A DNA stretch of 13,012 nucleotides from Treponema sp. (GCA_031288575.1 JAITRD010000185.1:1-13012), one strand, 5' to 3'; positions 1 to 7,444 are shown, numbered from the stretch's first letter. Notes: generated from the sequence alone by a model not told the origin. Translations and numbers: made by a program.

Positions 1-246
1 GGAGGGGGCAGCGCCGAGGAGGAACGGCGGCTTTTTTACGTGGCCATCACCCGGGCCCGGGACAAACTTTTTATCACAAGCTGCCTCCAGCGCCGGCGCC
101 TCCGGGAGACCGCCGACTGTTCCCCCTCCCCCTTCCTCGCGGAAATCCCCGGTCACCTCATCACCAGCCGGGAAACGGAACCGGCGGAGGAAAATGCCGC
201 CGAGGGGGAAGATTTTTTCGCCCTGTTAAAGGAAAAGTTTGTGTGA
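1..246 (+). CDS. UvrD/PcrA/Rep-family DNA helicase, C-terminal end (partial)
   Basis: The first base is already inside the gene; frame 1 is open from base 1 to the TGA at 244-246. The visible 81 residues begin with an acidic-basic stretch and then RRLFYVAITRARDKLF, which is helicase motif VI of superfamily 1A (consensus V-A-x-T-R-A); its arginine contacts the ATP gamma-phosphate. This places the fragment at the end of domain 2A of a 3'-5' DNA helicase of the PcrA/UvrD/Rep group, acting in DNA repair or replication restart. Only about 60 residues follow motif VI, so there is no long PcrA-like extension. The tail ends FFALLKEKFV. I cannot tell UvrD, PcrA, Rep or an AddA-like subunit apart from this fragment. 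An internal GTG at 40 is not a start, because motif VI lies across it. Confidence 0.9.
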   Translation, partial: GGGSAEEERRLFYVAITRARDKLFITSCLQRRRLRETADCSPSPFLAEIPGHLITSRETEPAEENAAEGEDFFALLKEKFV

Positions 247-289
247 TCCGGGGAAGGCGGTACTCGGCGCTAAATACTTTTGCCCTGGC

Positions 290-319
290 TTTTTCCCTTT
301 TTCGTTGACAAGGGAAAAA
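290..319. promoter_or_regulatory. Perfect 10-bp inverted repeat at the mntR promoter, possible operator
   Basis: TTTTTCCCTT (290-299) is exactly complementary to AAGGGAAAAA (310-319), with a 10-nt spacer. The second arm begins on the last base of the -35 hexamer of the regulator promoter, a good position for an autoregulatory operator bound by a dimeric MntR/DtxR-like protein. The arms loosely recall the TTTGCC...GGAAA type of MntR half-site, which is inference. It could instead be a weak terminator hairpin for the upstream helicase gene, but no T-run follows it. Confidence 0.5.
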
Positions 320-333
320 ATATCCCTCAAAAT
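305..333 (+). promoter_or_regulatory. Probable promoter of the MntR-like regulator (leaderless arrangement)
   Basis: A perfect -35 TTGACA (305-310) is followed after 17 nt by CAAAAT (328-333, four of six matches to TATAAT). Eight bases later comes the ATG at 342. Transcription would start at or within a base or two of the start codon, and there is no Shine-Dalgarno sequence in front of it, so the mRNA is predicted to be leaderless. Confidence 0.5.
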
Positions 334-341
334 AATGGTAT

Positions 342-704
342 ATGACCCAATCTTTAGAAGACTATTTAGAAATGGTAAGTTTCCTTGCTGACGAAGGGGA
401 AGTGCGGGTTACGGATATCGCAACCCGCCTGGGGGTTTCCAAACCCTCTGTGCTGACGGCCCTGAAGGTATTGGAAGAACAGGGGCTTTTAGAGCATGAA
501 CGGTACCGTACGGTTTCCCTAACCTCCAAGGGGGTCATTGCGGCCGCGGAAATACGGGACCGGCATAGCTTTTTGACCGCCTTCCTGAGGGACGTGGTCG
601 GGGTAAGCCCCGTAACGGCGGAAAAGGATGCCTGCAAAATGGAACACCTCCTTTCGGAAGAAACCTTTAAAAAAATAAAGAGCCTTGTGCCAAAAGAGGC
701 CTAA
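342..704 (+). CDS. MntR/DtxR-family metal-dependent transcriptional regulator, short form
   Basis: This is a 120-residue cytoplasmic repressor-type protein. Residues 1-65 form the winged helix (helix-turn-helix around 22-47, wing 52-64, ending LTSKG), and 66-120 form the metal-binding and dimerisation helices. It stops where MntR stops (MntR is about 142 residues) and lacks the SH3-like third domain of DtxR/IdeR. Aligned to Bacillus MntR from memory, the ligands Asp8, Glu11, His77, Glu102 and His103 correspond to Asp7, Glu10, His75, Glu101 and His102. The MntR Glu99 position is Cys98, as at DtxR Cys102. The site is therefore a hybrid, and Mn versus Fe specificity is uncertain. No metal transporter lies next to it. 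The ATG at 342 is the only good start; an ATG at 335 is out of frame. The gene has its own promoter, an inverted repeat and a terminator, so it is monocistronic and probably autoregulated. Confidence 0.85.
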   Translation: MTQSLEDYLEMVSFLADEGEVRVTDIATRLGVSKPSVLTALKVLEEQGLLEHERYRTVSLTSKGVIAAAEIRDRHSFLTAFLRDVVGVSPVTAEKDACKMEHLLSEETFKKIKSLVPKEA

Positions 705-712
705 GAGCCGCC

Positions 713-738
713 GCCCTTTTTTCTAAAGGGCAATTTTT
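713..738 (+). terminator. Rho-independent terminator of the MntR-like gene
   Basis: GCCCTTT (713-719) pairs with AAAGGGC (725-731) around a 5-nt loop and is followed by AATTTTTA. It lies 9 nt after the regulator's stop codon. It runs into the ATG at 739, which argues that the next gene starts further downstream. Confidence 0.65.
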
Positions 739-783
739 ATGGCGGTTTTTGTTAAACCCGCCGGCAATTCCAAAGACGGATAT

Positions 784-1584
784 ATGCCCATGGAAGAAAA
801 AACCGCGGATTTATCCGGGAAAAGGGCCTTTGATTTTTATTACCAAAATCTTTACGGAAAAAGATGGGAAACTCTGCGCCAAAGCCTGTTGGAAGCCTCC
901 GTCCCCGCTCCCTATAACGAAGGGCTCAAGGCCCCCTATTTTCTGGATCCCGCCTCGGTACTGGCGGCTCTTTCCCTCCGGCTTCCCGGGGAGGGAACCC
1001 TTTTGGATGCCTGCGCCGCGCCGGGGGGGAAAAGCCTGATCATCGCTTCGGTCATGGGGCCGGGCTTGACCCTTCTGGCCAATGAGCTTTCCCAAAAACG
1101 GCGGGGCCGGCTTTTAAGGGTACTGGATGCCCACCTGGACCCGGAGAAACGGAAACAGGTCCGGGTTTCGGGCTTTGACGCCGCCGCCCTGGGAGGGAAA
1201 AAGGGGGAACAAGGCCGGTTTGGGGGGATACTCCTGGACGCGCCCTGCTCCTCCGAACGCCATGTTATCCAAAACGAGGGGCTTCTTTCCCAGTGGAAGG
1301 CCGCCCGGCCCCGGTTTCTCGCCCGGCGGCAATGGGCCCTTCTGTCCGGAGCTTTTCTCCTCCTGCGGCCCGGGGCTTCCCTGGTTTACGCCACCTGCGC
1401 CCTTTCGGAGGAAGAAAATGACGGGGTCGCTTCCCGGCTTTTGCAAAAATACGGAGGGGCGGCGTGTTTGGACCCTCCGTATTTTCCCGAGGGGGAAAAA
1501 ACCGCCTGCGGCAGGCTCATCCTGCCGGATCGCTGCGGGGGCACGGGTCCCATGTATGTGGCCCGTTTTAGAAAGGCCCCTTAA
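784..1584 (+). CDS. NOL1/NOP2/Sun-family rRNA (cytosine-5) methyltransferase, NSUN4-like
   Basis: This is a SAM-dependent RNA m5C methyltransferase of 266 residues from the chosen start. The SAM-binding motif DACAAPGGKS is at 75-84. The motif IV loop LDAPCSSERH is at 151-160 with Cys155. Motif VI VYATCALSEEEN is at 201-212 with Cys205. Both cysteines of the dual-cysteine mechanism are present. There is no N-terminal NusB-like domain (as in RsmB) and no C-terminal PUA domain (as in RsmF). The FDFYYQNLYG start, the DAPCSSERH loop (Arg-His after the Pro-Cys) and the ending GPMYVARFR resemble mitochondrial NSUN4 as I remember it, so an rRNA target is likely but unproven. ATG 739 is in frame and would add 15 residues, but it overlaps the preceding terminator. 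ATG 784 or 790 is preferred, although neither has a strong ribosome-binding site. The gene converges on truA with a 30-bp gap. Confidence 0.85.
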   Translation: MPMEEKTADLSGKRAFDFYYQNLYGKRWETLRQSLLEASVPAPYNEGLKAPYFLDPASVLAALSLRLPGEGTLLDACAAPGGKSLIIASVMGPGLTLLANELSQKRRGRLLRVLDAHLDPEKRKQVRVSGFDAAALGGKKGEQGRFGGILLDAPCSSERHVIQNEGLLSQWKAARPRFLARRQWALLSGAFLLLRPGASLVYATCALSEEENDGVASRLLQKYGGAACLDPPYFPEGEKTACGRLILPDRCGGTGPMYVARFRKAP

Positions 1585-1614
1585 GCTCCCCGGGAAAGGC
1601 GGCCGGCGGAAGCC

Positions 1615-2442
1615 TCATTCCCGGTAATAATCGATCCGCCACAGAAACAGCCCCCGGGGGGGAAGGGTCGGGCCCGCCAGGCCTCTGTCCCCTGAACGGA
1701 GGATGGTTTTAAAACCTTCCGGCTCAAGGCCCTTTTCCTCATAGTGGAGCAGGGTCCCCGTTACGGAACGGACCATTTTCCACAAAAAGGCGTTGGCGGT
1801 AATTTCAAAAATGAGGGTATCCCCTTGAACAAAAAAAACAGCTCCCCGGATGTACCGGCTCCGGGACTTGCTCGGATCCCGGGGAATGGCAAAAAGGGAG
1901 CAATCCTGTTCTCCCAAAAGCTGGCGGGCATAGCCGTTTAGCAGGTCCTGCCGGGGACGGCGCCATAACTGGTGGGCAAAACGCAATTCCTGGGGAAGCC
2001 CCCGGCGGCCGCAAATAAAATAATACCGGTAGGTGCGGAATTTGGCGTCAAACCGGGCGTGAAAATCACCGGGCGCTTCCCGGGCCTCCAGGACCCGTAT
2101 GTCCTGGGGGAGAAAACCGTTCAGGGCCGGGACAAACCGTTCCGCCGCCATGCCCCGGAGGGGGGTATAAAAATTGGCTACCTGCCCCGCGGCGTGTACC
2201 CCCGCGTCGGTCCTTCCCGACCCGGTCAGGGCTGTCCCGGCTTTATGGATCCGTTCCAGGGCATGCTCAATAGTCCCCTGAACGGTGCGGTTCCTTAAAC
2301 GGCCCGGCCCTCCGGCGTCTTTTTGCCCCGCGGAAACTCCCTGCCGCTGCCATCCGCAAAAATCCGTCCCGTCATAGGCAATCACCAGCTTTATATTTCT
2401 CAAATTAACCCCTGTTCCGCTCCCCTTCCCTTCCCTAATCAT
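1615..2442 (-). CDS. truA: tRNA pseudouridine(38-40) synthase TruA
   Basis: It isomerises uridines 38-40 in the anticodon stem-loop of many tRNAs. The protein is 275 residues from ATG 2442. Family motifs are IAYDGTDFCGWQRQ (21-34), RTVQGTIEHAL (52-62) and the catalytic loop GSGRTDAGVHA (74-84), with Asp79 as the nucleophile. The middle section FDAKFRTYRYYF and the late FLWKMVRSVTG segment are also typical. About 17 extra Gly/Gln/Arg-rich residues (roughly 35-51) sit between the GWQRQ and RTVQG motifs, longer than the short connector I expect. The ATG overlaps the end of the DUF2225 gene by 8 nt. A TTG at 2403 behind AGGGAAGGGGAGCGG is a credible alternative start that would drop 13 poorly conserved residues. 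It is the last gene of the probable dxs operon. Confidence 0.96.
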   Translation of the reverse strand: MIREGKGSGTGVNLRNIKLVIAYDGTDFCGWQRQGVSAGQKDAGGPGRLRNRTVQGTIEHALERIHKAGTALTGSGRTDAGVHAAGQVANFYTPLRGMAAERFVPALNGFLPQDIRVLEAREAPGDFHARFDAKFRTYRYYFICGRRGLPQELRFAHQLWRRPRQDLLNGYARQLLGEQDCSLFAIPRDPSKSRSRYIRGAVFFVQGDTLIFEITANAFLWKMVRSVTGTLLHYEEKGLEPEGFKTILRSGDRGLAGPTLPPRGLFLWRIDYYRE

Positions 2443-3292
2443 CCGTCTCGTTCAGTTCCTTGTTGATGTTGTTGTAGAGGTTCCGGGCGTGTTCCAAAAG
2501 GGGGCCGGGTTTGCTTTTTGAGGATTTTCCAAGGCCGAAGATTTTCGCAATAGTCCGTTTAGACTCCCCCAGGGAAAAGATCCGCTGGGCGGCATTGTCC
2601 GAAGGGCCGTATTTCAGGTCCAGCAGCGCCGAAAGGTAGAGAGCCCCCTCGTAGGAGTAGTTTTTATCCGTATCGGGACCGAAAAATTTAATCCCCGAAA
2701 GGCTTTCCTTTCCCGCAAGTTCCAAACGGAGGGCCTCGCTATACAAAAACTGTGCTTTCTTTTTAAATAACAGGGCAAGCCAGTCATAATGCTGCCCCGC
2801 TGCTTTTTTATCCAACTCATCCAAAAGCCAGCCGGCCCGCAGGGCCGCCAGCCCCTGTTTCAAGGTTGGAGAAAATTCATTGGGGAAAAAATCATAACAC
2901 CGCAGGGTAAGATACTGGGAAGCGGCGCCGGAAACCAGTTCCCGGGGTTCATGAAAATCCGCCTCCGGAAAGATAAGCCGGGTATCGGCCATCCGTTTTT
3001 TCCGGTCGGCCTGAACCTTTTTGACCAGGTCCGGGGGAAAAAGCGGAAAATCCTTATCCATGGAGGCAAACCAGCATTCGGGGCAAACCGTGGCCTGATA
3101 ATTCAGGGGATATATATCCCCGTATTTGGCGGAAGGTTCGTAAAGCCGGTGGAGTTCATCGGTCAGGGCCCCCGCGATAAGCCTCCCGCTGCCGGTCAAA
3201 AGCTCCTCCCGGTGAAAGACCGTCTCACAGACCGGACAGACAATCTCTTCTTTGGATTGAAACGAAACCCGTAACTCCCGTTCTTCAATCAT
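2435..3292 (-). CDS. DUF2225 domain-containing protein, putative zinc-binding
   Basis: This is a 285-residue soluble protein of unknown function. Two Cys-x-x-Cys pairs, Cys19/Cys22 (CPVC) and Cys70/Cys73 (VCPECWFA), flank a YGDIYPLNYQ segment. That arrangement is the DUF2225 signature and suggests a single zinc site built from both knuckles. The rest is alpha-helical in appearance, with repeated Leu/Ala/Tyr helices around residues 130-240, possibly TPR-like, ending in a charged tail. No signal peptide or membrane segment is visible. The ATG is preceded by AAGGGGG with a 6-nt spacer. It sits between acpS and truA in a tight minus-strand cluster. The family is frequent in Firmicutes and spirochaetes, as I recall. 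No enzymatic function should be assumed. Confidence 0.8.
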   Translation of the reverse strand: MIEERELRVSFQSKEEIVCPVCETVFHREELLTGSGRLIAGALTDELHRLYEPSAKYGDIYPLNYQATVCPECWFASMDKDFPLFPPDLVKKVQADRKKRMADTRLIFPEADFHEPRELVSGAASQYLTLRCYDFFPNEFSPTLKQGLAALRAGWLLDELDKKAAGQHYDWLALLFKKKAQFLYSEALRLELAGKESLSGIKFFGPDTDKNYSYEGALYLSALLDLKYGPSDNAAQRIFSLGESKRTIAKIFGLGKSSKSKPGPLLEHARNLYNNINKELNETDD

Positions 3293-3310
3293 GGATAACC
3301 CCCTTCGTTT

Positions 3311-3685
3311 TTAAGGAGCCTCAAGCACCACCATGGCGATGGCGTTATCCCGCTCATGGGTAAGGGATATATGGACCTTCCCGGCGCCGCTCCGCTCTAA
3401 GGCCCGTTGGGCGGTGCCAAAAACCTCAATTTCCGGCTTGCCGTTATGGCGGTTTACTACCCGGATATCCTTTAACACAATCCCCGCAAGCCCCGTCCCC
3501 AGGGCCTTGCCGAAGGCTTCCTTGGCGGCAAACCGGGCGGCCAGAGACAGGGTTGAACCGTTTTTTTTGGAAAGAGCCGCGGAAAGCTCCTCGGGGTGAA
3601 AATAACGCGCCAAAAGCCCGGGGGTGTTCCGCCACCGTTCCAGGCGGTACACATGGACCACATCAACTCCAATGCCTATGATCAT
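3311..3685 (-). CDS. acpS: Holo-[acyl-carrier-protein] synthase AcpS
   Basis: It transfers 4'-phosphopantetheine from CoA to the serine of apo-ACP, activating it for fatty-acid synthesis. The 124-residue length is the usual size. The opening MIIGIGVDVVHVYRLE supplies the Mg2+-binding Asp8, and AARFAAKEAFGKALGTG (49-65) supplies Glu56 and the CoA-binding lysines. The late ISLTHERDNAIAMVVLE strand is the conserved C-terminal motif, with Ser-Leu-Thr-His instead of the commoner SxSH. The start codon overlaps the stop of the upstream cdaR by 4 nt (ATGA), indicating translational coupling. Confidence 0.96.
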   Translation of the reverse strand: MIIGIGVDVVHVYRLERWRNTPGLLARYFHPEELSAALSKKNGSTLSLAARFAAKEAFGKALGTGLAGIVLKDIRVVNRHNGKPEIEVFGTAQRALERSGAGKVHISLTHERDNAIAMVVLEAP

Positions 3686-4665
3686 GGCTCTTCATCGGGA
3701 AGCGGCTCTTCACCGGGAATAAGACTGATATGCACCGTAAGCCTTTCAGGCTCGATCCGTACCAGGGTAAAGTCGGGATTCGGCACGGCCGTTACCGGAA
3801 GGGTATAGGCTCCCGGCCCGGTAATTGCCGAACAATCCACAAAAAGGAGGCCCTCGGCGGGGACATAATTTTCCAGCTTCTGCCGGGCTCCCTCAAGGCG
3901 TAAATCCACGGTGTTTCTCTCCAGATCCGCCCGGAACTGATTGTCCAGCCCCTTTAACATAACAGGCACCTTCTCAATATTTCTAAGGATAATATGCTCC
4001 CGCACAAATCCCCGGAATTCGGTCATCCCGTTCCCCCGGATTACAATCAGGGGATCGCGGTTTAAAATATTCACGGTAACGGAAAAATCTTCGGTCCTGC
4101 CGTCGAGCTCAATAAAATCGGTACGCAGTTCCGAAATAGTATCCACCAGTTTGAGGGGGCCCTCCACCGTAACCTGGGTCGGGTTAAGGGTATAAGAAAC
4201 CAGCTCGTACCCCGGATCCGGATAACCCCGGATATTCGGCGCCAGGGGCACATATTTGCTGAGCCGGCGATCCAGTTCCAGGGAGATTTCCATGGGATCA
4301 ACCCCGATTTCCAGGGGCTCAATCCCCAGGGCGGTTCCTTTTTTACGGATCTGCACCGGGACCTGGTAGGTTCCGGTTTCGGTGTATTTGGCAAGATCGA
4401 TATAAGCCTCGACGTCATCTTCCGAAACAGGATAAATGCCGTTGGCGTCCCCCCGCAGGGTCAAGCGGACCATCCGGACATAGGAACTGGAAGGAATCAG
4501 GTCCCCGCCAAGTTCCACATTGAGGGGAACCGAAAAAAAACGCTCCTCCAGGGTATCCATCCGGTGAAAAACAAAAAGGATCAGGGCAAAAGCAACGGAA
4601 AGGACCTTGGCGGGCCAGTTTTCCGCAATCCTGGCAAGCAATTTTCCGCTATTCAACAAAAACAT
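3682..4665 (-). CDS. cdaR: YbbR-domain protein CdaR, membrane-anchored regulator of the diadenylate cyclase
   Basis: The protein has 327 residues. One hydrophobic helix at about 18-35 (WPAKVLSVAFALILFVFH) anchors it, and the remainder is predicted outside the cytoplasm. The outside part consists of consecutive YbbR-type beta domains; recurring 'V-x-L-x-G' and 'I-x-P-x-x-V-x-V' strands mark roughly three to four repeats (about 45-120, 130-210, 215-290 and 295-320). In Gram-positives CdaR binds CdaA and modulates its activity. Here too it directly follows cdaA, overlapping it by 17 nt, which supports the same partnership. An AAGGAAAGG ribosome-binding site lies just before the ATG, inside cdaA. 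No glmM, the usual third gene in Firmicutes, follows; acpS does. Confidence 0.9.
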   Translation of the reverse strand: MFLLNSGKLLARIAENWPAKVLSVAFALILFVFHRMDTLEERFFSVPLNVELGGDLIPSSSYVRMVRLTLRGDANGIYPVSEDDVEAYIDLAKYTETGTYQVPVQIRKKGTALGIEPLEIGVDPMEISLELDRRLSKYVPLAPNIRGYPDPGYELVSYTLNPTQVTVEGPLKLVDTISELRTDFIELDGRTEDFSVTVNILNRDPLIVIRGNGMTEFRGFVREHIILRNIEKVPVMLKGLDNQFRADLERNTVDLRLEGARQKLENYVPAEGLLFVDCSAITGPGAYTLPVTAVPNPDFTLVRIEPERLTVHISLIPGEEPLPDEEP

Positions 4666-5518
4666 CCTTTCCTTCGCCCAGGGACGCCTCCTCCTCGGCG
4701 GCCTTTACGTCGGCGGCAAGGGAAAACTTATCCGGTTCGGTTTCCCCCCGGCGGGCCCCGCGGTCAAGAAGTTCCCGCAGTTTCCGGGTTATCTCAATGG
4801 GCGAAAGGTCGTAGTATAATTTCCCGTCCACCGCCAGGGATATGGCCCCGGTTTCTTCGGAAACCACCAGGATCACCGCGTCGCTCTGCTCGGACATTCC
4901 CAGGGAGGCCCGGTGGCGGGTTCCGAAGCTCTTTTTAATGCCCTGTTGTTCCGAAAGGGGAAGAAAACATCCCGCCGCGGCAATCCGGCCGTTCTGGATG
5001 ATCATCGCCCCGTCGTGGAGGGGGCCGTCAAATTCAAAGACCGTAACAATAAGGCTGGAAGAAATATCCGCGTTAAGCCGGGTCCCGGTGTCGATAATAT
5101 TCCTGATATTGACCCGCCGGGAAAACACCACCAAGGCGCCCCGCCGCTGCTGGGAAAGGATCTCCGCGGCGGTAACCACCGCTTCAAGCCGGCCGATCCG
5201 GGGTTTGTTATCGGGCCTGAAAAGTTCACCCTGCCCCAGGCGGATAATAATCTTCCGCAGTTCCGGCTGAAAGACAATGGCGACGGCAATAAAAAGCCCC
5301 GGCGCCAGCATGGTGAGGATCCAAAGGAGGGTCGTTAATTTGAATAAAAAGGCGATGCCGTAAACCAGGGCCAAAAAAACCGCGCCCTTAACCAACTGGA
5401 CCGCCTGGGTTTTTACCAAAAGGTCATAGGCTTTATAAAGCAGGAAAGCGAGGATCGCCACATCAAAGGCAGGACGAATAAGGCCGTACATTGCGGACAA
5501 CCGCTGAAACCATTCCAC
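4649..5518 (-). CDS. cdaA: Diadenylate cyclase CdaA (c-di-AMP synthase)
   Basis: It makes cyclic di-AMP from two ATP. The protein has 289 residues. Three hydrophobic segments (about 17-34, 40-58 and 62-84) are followed by the DAC (DisA_N) domain at about 95-240. The active-site signature is present: FDGPLHDGAMII with Asp-Gly-Ala at 169-171, and GTRHRASLG with Arg-His-Arg at 201-203. The tail after about 250 is acidic and lysine-rich. The start is GTG at 5518, with AGAGAGAAG about 7 nt upstream; an ATG at 5513 is out of frame. It lies 15 nt downstream of dxs and overlaps cdaR. Seen: catalytic residues intact. Known: CdaA-type enzymes regulate osmotic balance and cell-wall metabolism. Confidence 0.96.
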   Translation of the reverse strand: MEWFQRLSAMYGLIRPAFDVAILAFLLYKAYDLLVKTQAVQLVKGAVFLALVYGIAFLFKLTTLLWILTMLAPGLFIAVAIVFQPELRKIIIRLGQGELFRPDNKPRIGRLEAVVTAAEILSQQRRGALVVFSRRVNIRNIIDTGTRLNADISSSLIVTVFEFDGPLHDGAMIIQNGRIAAAGCFLPLSEQQGIKKSFGTRHRASLGMSEQSDAVILVVSEETGAISLAVDGKLYYDLSPIEITRKLRELLDRGARRGETEPDKFSLAADVKAAEEEASLGEGKDVFVE

Positions 5519-5533
5519 CTTATATCTTCTCTC

Positions 5534-7444
5534 TCATGATAAAGAATAGCCGCTGCCGCGGGTTTCCGCAAGGCGGCGGAGAGGCAGGGCGACCGCGGCG
5601 GCAATTCCCTCCCCGTCAAGGCCGTTAATCCGGAGCAATTCCTCCCGCTTTCCCAGGGCGGCATAGGAATCTCCCGCCCCCAGGGTTTCTATTTGGGCGG
5701 AAACCCCCCGCCGCACCCCCAGGGCGGCGGCGTATTCCCCAAAACCTCCCCGGAGGATCCCCTCCTCAATAAAAACCACCCTTTCATAACGGTTCATAAT
5801 CGCGGTTAGATAATCCTCGTCATGGGGCTTTAAGAACCTGAGGTTGTAAAGATCCGTCCCGATGCCCTCGGACAGGAGCCGTTCCGCCGCGTCCAAAACC
5901 TGGGGATAAAGGCCGCCGGTAAAGGCCAGGCAAATCTTTCCATAGCCTTCCCGGAGGAATATCCCCCGGCCCTTTTCCAAAGGCCGGGAACAGGCCGGGA
6001 TTTTTTCCGGATAAGCCGCCTTGGGATAGCGGATCATCACCGGCCCCGGCGCGACAAGGGCCCAGTCCAGCATAAGGGCAAGTTCCTCCTTTCCCGCGGG
6101 AGCCAGGAGGGTCATATTCGGAACCGGCGCGAAAAGGCTGATGTCAAAAAGGCCCTGATGGGTTTCCCCGTCATCACTTACAAAACCTGAACGGTCCAGG
6201 GCAAAAACAACCGGAAGATTTTGCTGGGCCACGTCATGGATCACCTGATCCACGGCCCGCTGCATAAAGGTGGAATAAACCGCCACCACCGGCCGCAGCC
6301 CTTGCAGGGCTAATCCCGCCGCAAAGGTTACCCCGTGTTCCTCGGCTATGCCCACGTCAAAAAAACGGCCGGGAAAGGCATTCTTAAAGGGGGAAAGGCC
6401 CGAGCCCTTTTCCATGGCCGCGGTAATTGCAACCACCCGCCCGTCCCGGCCTCCCGCTTCAAGGAGGGCCTGGGCAAAGGCGTCGGTAAACATCCCCGCC
6501 CCCTTCCCCCGGGAAAGGCCGCCGGAAACGGAAAAGGAGGATACCCCGTGGTAGCTTCCGGGATCATCCTCGGCAAAATTGTAGCCCTTCCCTTTCCGGG
6601 TAATTACATGGACCACTACCGGCCGGTCAAGCTTCCGCACATCCCGGAGCAGTTCCGTAAGCCGCTGGATATGGTGCCCTTCAACGGGGCCCACATATTC
6701 AAAACCCAGGTCCACAAAAAAATTATCGGTATAAAAGACCGCCTTCACCGCCCGCTTGAGCCGGACTATGGCTTCAAAAACCAAATCCCCCGCCAAGGGC
6801 AGCCCCTTCACCAGGGCATCAAAGCTGCGGCGGAAATATTGGTAACGCCCCTTCATAGACAGGCGGCTCAGATATTTTGAAAGCCCCCCTACATTGGGGC
6901 TTATGGACATCTTGTTATCGTTAAGGATCACCACCAGGGGCAGGCCCAACTGTCCCGCGTGGGAAAGGGCCTCATAGGCAAGCCCCCCCGTCAGGGCGCC
7001 GTCCCCGATAACCGCCACAACCCGGTGTTTCTCCCCCCGCAAAACAGCTCCCGCGAGAAGCCCCAGGGCGGCGGAAACGGAGGTGGAAGCATGGCCCGTA
7101 TCAAAGGCGTCATAAACACTTTCGGAACGTTTGGGAAACCCCGCCAGCCCTCCGTAGCGGCGGAGGGATGAAAAGGCGGCATAACGGCCGGTTAGCAGTT
7201 TATGGGTGTAACACTGGTGCCCCACATCCCAAACTATTTTATCCTCCGGCCCGTTAAAGGCGAGATGCAGGGCAATGGTCAACTCCACCACGCCCAGGTT
7301 GGAAGCCAAATGCCCGCCGTTCCGGCTTACCGTGGCAATGATCAGCTCCCGAATTTCAGCGGCAAGCCGGTTAAGTTCATCATAACCGGCATTCCGGAGA
7401 TCGCTGGGTCCGCGTATCTGAGCTAAAAGGGATGGTTTCCGCAT
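5534..7444 (-). CDS. dxs: 1-deoxy-D-xylulose-5-phosphate synthase
   Basis: This is the first enzyme of the MEP isoprenoid pathway; it condenses pyruvate and glyceraldehyde-3-phosphate using thiamine diphosphate. The 636-residue length matches the family. Visible motifs are GGHLASNLG (His45), WDVGHQCYTHK (72-82, His76), the ThDP/Mg motif GDGALTGG (147-154), NDNKMSISPNVGG (175-187), the AEEH motif (Glu368-His370, general base of ThDP activation) and a transketolase C-terminal domain from about 500. It is probably the first gene of the cluster running through truA. The ATG at 7444 has no Shine-Dalgarno sequence. TTGAGA and TATAAA lie upstream but end only 2 nt before the ATG, so the promoter assignment is doubtful. 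A large structured gap precedes it. Confidence 0.97.
   Translation of the reverse strand: MRKPSLLAQIRGPSDLRNAGYDELNRLAAEIRELIIATVSRNGGHLASNLGVVELTIALHLAFNGPEDKIVWDVGHQCYTHKLLTGRYAAFSSLRRYGGLAGFPKRSESVYDAFDTGHASTSVSAALGLLAGAVLRGEKHRVVAVIGDGALTGGLAYEALSHAGQLGLPLVVILNDNKMSISPNVGGLSKYLSRLSMKGRYQYFRRSFDALVKGLPLAGDLVFEAIVRLKRAVKAVFYTDNFFVDLGFEYVGPVEGHHIQRLTELLRDVRKLDRPVVVHVITRKGKGYNFAEDDPGSYHGVSSFSVSGGLSRGKGAGMFTDAFAQALLEAGGRDGRVVAITAAMEKGSGLSPFKNAFPGRFFDVGIAEEHGVTFAAGLALQGLRPVVAVYSTFMQRAVDQVIHDVAQQNLPVVFALDRSGFVSDDGETHQGLFDISLFAPVPNMTLLAPAGKEELALMLDWALVAPGPVMIRYPKAAYPEKIPACSRPLEKGRGIFLREGYGKICLAFTGGLYPQVLDAAERLLSEGIGTDLYNLRFLKPHDEDYLTAIMNRYERVVFIEEGILRGGFGEYAAALGVRRGVSAQIETLGAGDSYAALGKREELLRINGLDGEGIAAAVALPLRRLAETRGSGYSLS

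Noticed and set aside
739..783. ATG 739 as start of the methyltransferase
   Set aside because: It overlaps the T-run of the preceding terminator, has no ribosome-binding site and adds residues with no family resemblance. It remains possible but is less likely than 784.
1127..1627. 166-codon plus-strand open frame overlapping the methyltransferase
   Set aside because: It is a shadow in a GC-rich gene: the other frame carries all methyltransferase motifs, and this one is low-complexity Pro/Gly/Arg with no known pattern.
2789..3274. 161-codon plus-strand open frame opposite DUF2225
   Set aside because: It is antisense to a gene with clear CxxC motifs. Its composition (Gly/Pro/Lys-rich) is that of a shadow frame, with no start signal.
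6335..6880. 181-codon plus-strand open frame inside dxs
   Set aside because: It is antisense to the well-conserved dxs coding region, with no ribosome-binding site and no recognisable domain.
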